Positions 14,752-17,350 of a stretch of DNA of 17,350 nucleotides are shown piece by piece. The first letter of the stretch is position 1. Every line of letters starts with the position of its first letter. Position numbers and translations under genes: made by a program. Origin of the DNA: Candidatus Njordarchaeota archaeon (GTDB taxonomy: Archaea > Asgardarchaeota > Njordarchaeia > Njordarchaeales > JAHKLH01); the NCBI GenBank assembly GCA_029856635.1, contig JAHKLH010000012.1, positions 1-17,350 of the forward strand, in the 5' to 3' direction. A model generated the notes under the pieces. It was not told the origin of the DNA. It made no database searches and worked only from the letters and a program-made list of their open reading frames with translations.

Positions 14752-15879
14752 TTGCTAAAAAGTCAAACTTACATAGTCTTAGATATAGGCTCAGGTCTAA
14801 CAAAAGTCGGTTTCGGTGGAAAAAGAGAGCCAGTCTATATTTTTCCAACAATCGTTGGAATAAGAAAAAGGAACGTTTTTTCACCTTTTAGCGAAATACC
14901 AGACGTATGCTTCGGAAAAGACGTTATGAATAAACGCATACTCTTTGATATACATCGCCCGGTTTCTAGAGGACTTATTAAGGAATGGGACATGTGGAAG
15001 CTATTAGTCCAGTATTCCTTAAAAATTGTGGGCGTAAAGCCAGATAAATCTTGTTTGATCGTACCCTACGACCTAAATACTCCAAAGGAGCAAAGAATAC
15101 GAATGGCCGAAATCTTGCTGGAGGAATTAGAAATTGGTGGAATATATTTTCCTCTTACAAGTTTGCTTATTCTTTATGCCACAGGAGAAGAAACTGGAAT
15201 AATACTTGATATAGGCGATGGAAAAACAACATTGTGCTTAGTTAAAGAAGGAATACCTCTCTTTGATTGCAGCACGCGTATTGATTTAGGAGGAATCGAT
15301 ATAACATTACAACTACTTCAGCTTCTTAGAGACAAAGGAATTGATGTATCACTAGATCACATCGATCTAATTTCAGAAATCAAGGAAAAGTATTGCTACG
15401 TAGCGGTAAATGTTAAAAAAGAATTAGAAAAAGCCAAAAAACTCACGAAAGTCATAGAAGAAAAAGTCACTTTACCCGATGGAACTGAAATATCATTAGT
15501 TGAGGAAAGATTCCTAGCACCCGAAATCCTATTCAATCCCACTCAATATGGCATACCATCAAAAGGACTCCACGAAATATTGTATGAAAGCCTAGTAAAG
15601 TGTGCTGACGATCTCAAACTTAAGGCGATAGAAAACATTATCCTAAGTGGAGGAACAGCACTAACTCCAGGATTGTCACTTCGCTTGAAAACAGAAATTG
15701 AAAAAGTCTTATTAGAAGAATTCAGAGAAAAGTTAAAAGTAAAAAGGTTACGAAATTCTATAATCGCCCCATGGTATGGTGGAAGCGTTTTAACAAAAAT
15801 ACAAGATTTCCACAAATACATTATTACAAAAAAAGAATGGCGAAAATTAGGGGAGCAAGCTATTTTATCTATGATTTAG
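14752..15879 (+). CDS. Actin-family protein (Asgard actin/Arp-like)
   Basis: A 375-residue protein, the same length as eukaryotic actin. Phosphate loop 1 is DIGSGLTKVGFGG (11-23), phosphate loop 2 is DIGDGKT (153-159) and the adenosine motif is LSGGTALTPG (298-307). Long stretches follow actin almost without gaps: RPVSRGLIKEWD, IKEKYCYVAV, LPDGTEISLVEERFLAPE, KGLHEILYESLVKC, and an APWYGGSVL end block followed by ITKKEW. It therefore appears closer to actin/Arps than to MreB or ParM. At the two residues that position the hydrolytic water in actin (Gln137 and His161), the alignment gives T136 and T160, as in several Arps with slow hydrolysis. The DNase-loop region is present but divergent. The start is TTG 14752 with GGTG upstream. 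It diverges from thiL and converges on the TIP49 gene 13 bp away. Filament formation is inferred from the family, not shown. Confidence 0.88.
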   Translation: MLKSQTYIVLDIGSGLTKVGFGGKREPVYIFPTIVGIRKRNVFSPFSEIPDVCFGKDVMNKRILFDIHRPVSRGLIKEWDMWKLLVQYSLKIVGVKPDKSCLIVPYDLNTPKEQRIRMAEILLEELEIGGIYFPLTSLLILYATGEETGIILDIGDGKTTLCLVKEGIPLFDCSTRIDLGGIDITLQLLQLLRDKGIDVSLDHIDLISEIKEKYCYVAVNVKKELEKAKKLTKVIEEKVTLPDGTEISLVEERFLAPEILFNPTQYGIPSKGLHEILYESLVKCADDLKLKAIENIILSGGTALTPGLSLRLKTEIEKVLLEEFREKLKVKRLRNSIIAPWYGGSVLTKIQDFHKYIITKKEWRKLGEQAILSMI

Positions 15880-15892
15880 TTCTAGATAATGT

Positions 15893-17251
15893 CTATCTCA
15901 ATAACTTTGTCTCGTACTCTCTTAGATATTTAACTCCCTCATCAATCGAAATAAACCTCTTCTTAACGAACTCAACATCCTCTTTCGTTACCTTATCATG
16001 ACCATTCAATTTAGCGTGCTCGTAAGCTGGTGCCATAAGCATAACTGCATAACGTAATCCGTGCTCGTGCCCAATCTTAACTAGTTCCTCTAGTGCATCA
16101 TCTGATAAAGGAATGTTTTCAGTTTTTGCACGAATCTTTATTATCTCACGAATTTCGTTTTGATCATAAGGATAACATGGAAGAATTAACATTCGATCTA
16201 GCAGATCTAATGGAATTCCGAAAGGACTTACTTCATTGGTACCAGGAATTCGTGTTAAGCCTCTGTTAGTAGCGAAAATCACGATTGGAGCTAACTCCGA
16301 TTCAAGTGCTCTCGATATGAAGCTCCAACATTCGATATCCAACGTGTGACAATCATCTATGAATAGAACACCAGGAATTATTTCAGCCTTTCCCTCTTCA
16401 ACATTTTTCTTCACAAACTGATCGACCTCGGCCCTTGTGGTTTCATCTATTTCCTTTCGTTCTTCAACTCCTCCGAATAAAAGCGAAAGCAAACCACCTC
16501 CTGTTTTCTGTCTATGAAACATTATATCTAGATCGTCCAACGTCAACACATATGTAAATTCTCTTTCTTTCTCCACTGGACCACTTGGCACGGGAACTGT
16601 TTGAACACGTCCAATGTCGTACTTGTACTCTGCCGATGCTTCTTCGCTTATTCCTAGTACCGCTACTCTTCCAGTTTCCTTATCAATCATTACTACCATT
16701 CCGGGTGTGACTCCCCTGGCAAGCATTTCTTCAGCGACTTCTGGAGCGACTTTAAATGTCACTCTTTCGCTCTTTGTTCGAAGAGTTAATTTTGCAGATT
16801 TTACTCGCCTTCGATAAGGATTCCACGGATCCGTAACAAAATGGGGTTCAAATTCAACAACTTCTCCTTCAAGAACTCTTCTTCTTTCTCTAAATCTAAC
16901 TCCAATAGCTTTCCGAAACGCTCGCATTAACACTTCTGTTTTCTTTACTTCTGCACTGTAAACACTTGAACCTGATAAAGCTACAAATGGAACATCTGGA
17001 CCAAGCTCTTTTGAAATAGCTATAGCAATTGCTGTTTTTCCAACCCCTGGTGGACCAACTAGAAGAATCGCTCGTCCCGCCAATTTTCCGCTTTTAATTA
17101 AACGAACAATTAGTCCTGCCGCTTCTCGTGCTTCCTCTTGCCCAACCATTCCATCTCCTATGAACATGGCTTTGCCTTTTTCATCAAGTCCAAGTCCTTT
17201 AATGTGTGAGTGTGCACCAATTCGAAATTCAGGAATTCGTTTAATGGCCAT
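15893..17251 (-). CDS. TIP49/RuvB-like AAA+ ATPase (RuvBL1/2 homologue)
   Basis: A 452-residue archaeal relative of eukaryotic RuvBL1/2, AAA+ proteins that form hexameric rings in remodelling and assembly complexes. The family opening RIGAHSHIKGLGLD is at 10-23, followed by GMVGQEEAREAAG. Walker A is GPPGVGKT (66-73). An inserted domain II (about 120-290) contains the conserved DPWNPYRRR and a beta-rich OB-like part. Walker B reads LFIDDCHTLDIE, with D299-D300 where eukaryotic proteins have D-E; sensor 1 is ATNRG (327-331), and the LLDRM segment has the arginine-finger/sensor region. I start at ATG 17251 because GGTGG (17258-17262) is six bases upstream; ATG 17272 would add MNNRWPP. A TATA-like box is at 17331-17340. 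The gene converges on the actin gene. Confidence 0.93.
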   Translation of the reverse strand: MAIKRIPEFRIGAHSHIKGLGLDEKGKAMFIGDGMVGQEEAREAAGLIVRLIKSGKLAGRAILLVGPPGVGKTAIAIAISKELGPDVPFVALSGSSVYSAEVKKTEVLMRAFRKAIGVRFRERRRVLEGEVVEFEPHFVTDPWNPYRRRVKSAKLTLRTKSERVTFKVAPEVAEEMLARGVTPGMVVMIDKETGRVAVLGISEEASAEYKYDIGRVQTVPVPSGPVEKEREFTYVLTLDDLDIMFHRQKTGGGLLSLLFGGVEERKEIDETTRAEVDQFVKKNVEEGKAEIIPGVLFIDDCHTLDIECWSFISRALESELAPIVIFATNRGLTRIPGTNEVSPFGIPLDLLDRMLILPCYPYDQNEIREIIKIRAKTENIPLSDDALEELVKIGHEHGLRYAVMLMAPAYEHAKLNGHDKVTKEDVEFVKKRFISIDEGVKYLREYETKLLR

Positions 17252-17252
17252 A

Positions 17253-17262
17253 GGTGGCCACC
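17253..17262 (-). promoter_or_regulatory. Palindromic ribosome-binding site of the TIP49 gene
   Basis: GGTGGCCACC is a perfect 10-bp palindrome; its GGTGG (17258-17262 on the minus strand) is spaced six bases from ATG 17251. This decides for the shorter protein, although the ATG at 17272 is in frame and would read through this site. Confidence 0.5.
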
Positions 17263-17272
17263 GATTATTCAT

Positions 17273-17350
17273 ACATTTCTGATGAGGAGCACCAAAATGT
17301 TTATAATGACAAATTAATCTTAAAAATTTGATTTAAATATAGTTTTGTAC
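17273..17350 (-). promoter_or_regulatory. Upstream region and likely promoter of the TIP49 gene
   Basis: On the minus strand ATATTTAAAT (17331-17340) is a TATA-box candidate, identical to the one upstream of the TatD-like gene. Transcription would begin near 17310, leaving a leader of roughly 60 nt before ATG 17251. The region runs off the window and holds no ORF that I can support. Confidence 0.4.

Noticed and set aside
1..17350. Search for tRNA/rRNA genes, CRISPR repeats, transposases, inverted terminal repeats and attachment sites
   Set aside because: None seen: intergenic gaps are short and AT-rich, and no repeated DNA unit or cloverleaf-like sequence was found by eye.

Overview
This 17.35-kb window is AT-rich, gene-dense archaeal DNA. 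It reads most like an Asgard archaeon, or a lineage close to the Asgard/TACK split. The indicators are an actin with the eukaryotic-type signature blocks, a RuvBL/TIP49-family AAA+ ATPase, an E1/E2/JAB ubiquitin-like set, a small GTPase fused to a roadblock domain, Shine-Dalgarno sites of the AGGTGA type, and TATA-like boxes upstream of genes. The exact lineage cannot be fixed by eye. There are 14 protein-coding genes, no RNA genes, no mobile elements, no CRISPR array, and no gene-free stretch above about 210 bases.

Layout. 1-4290 (+): the 3' part of a very large secreted or surface protein. It has a beta-rich ectodomain, three Ig-like repeats of about 108 residues, one C-terminal membrane helix and a short cytoplasmic tail; its start lies outside the window. 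4301-6914 (-): a ubiquitin-like modification locus read in the order JAB, E1, E2. The JAB protein also carries an apparent ubiquitin-like beta-grasp domain and a C-terminal helical tail. 7033-7884 (+): an Mrp/Nbp35-type Fe-S carrier ATPase. 7881-8723 (-): a small GTPase with a C-terminal roadblock domain. 8913-10274 (+): a P-loop protein of the cyclic-2,3-diphosphoglycerate-synthetase-like family. 10375-11064 (-): an unknown protein with a membrane helix at each end. 11256-14683 (-): thiL, the two subunits of class I fumarate hydratase, and a TatD-like metal-dependent hydrolase, all in one direction. 14752-15879 (+): an actin-family protein. 15893-17251 (-): the TIP49/RuvB-like ATPase.

How they work together. 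The JAB-E1-E2 block is the clearest functional unit: E1 overlaps JAB by 35 bp, and E2 follows after a 207-bp gap. It supplies activating, conjugating and deconjugating activities, but no free modifier gene lies beside it; the only ubiquitin-like fold seen is embedded in the JAB protein. The two fumarate hydratase genes are clearly co-translated. The remaining genes form convergent or divergent singletons. The actin and TIP49 genes are convergent neighbours 13 bp apart. The main points worth following are the JAB-Ubl fusion, the E2 with HTD in place of HPN, the GTPase that combines MglA-like and Rag-like traits, and the actin that lacks both residues used for ATP hydrolysis.
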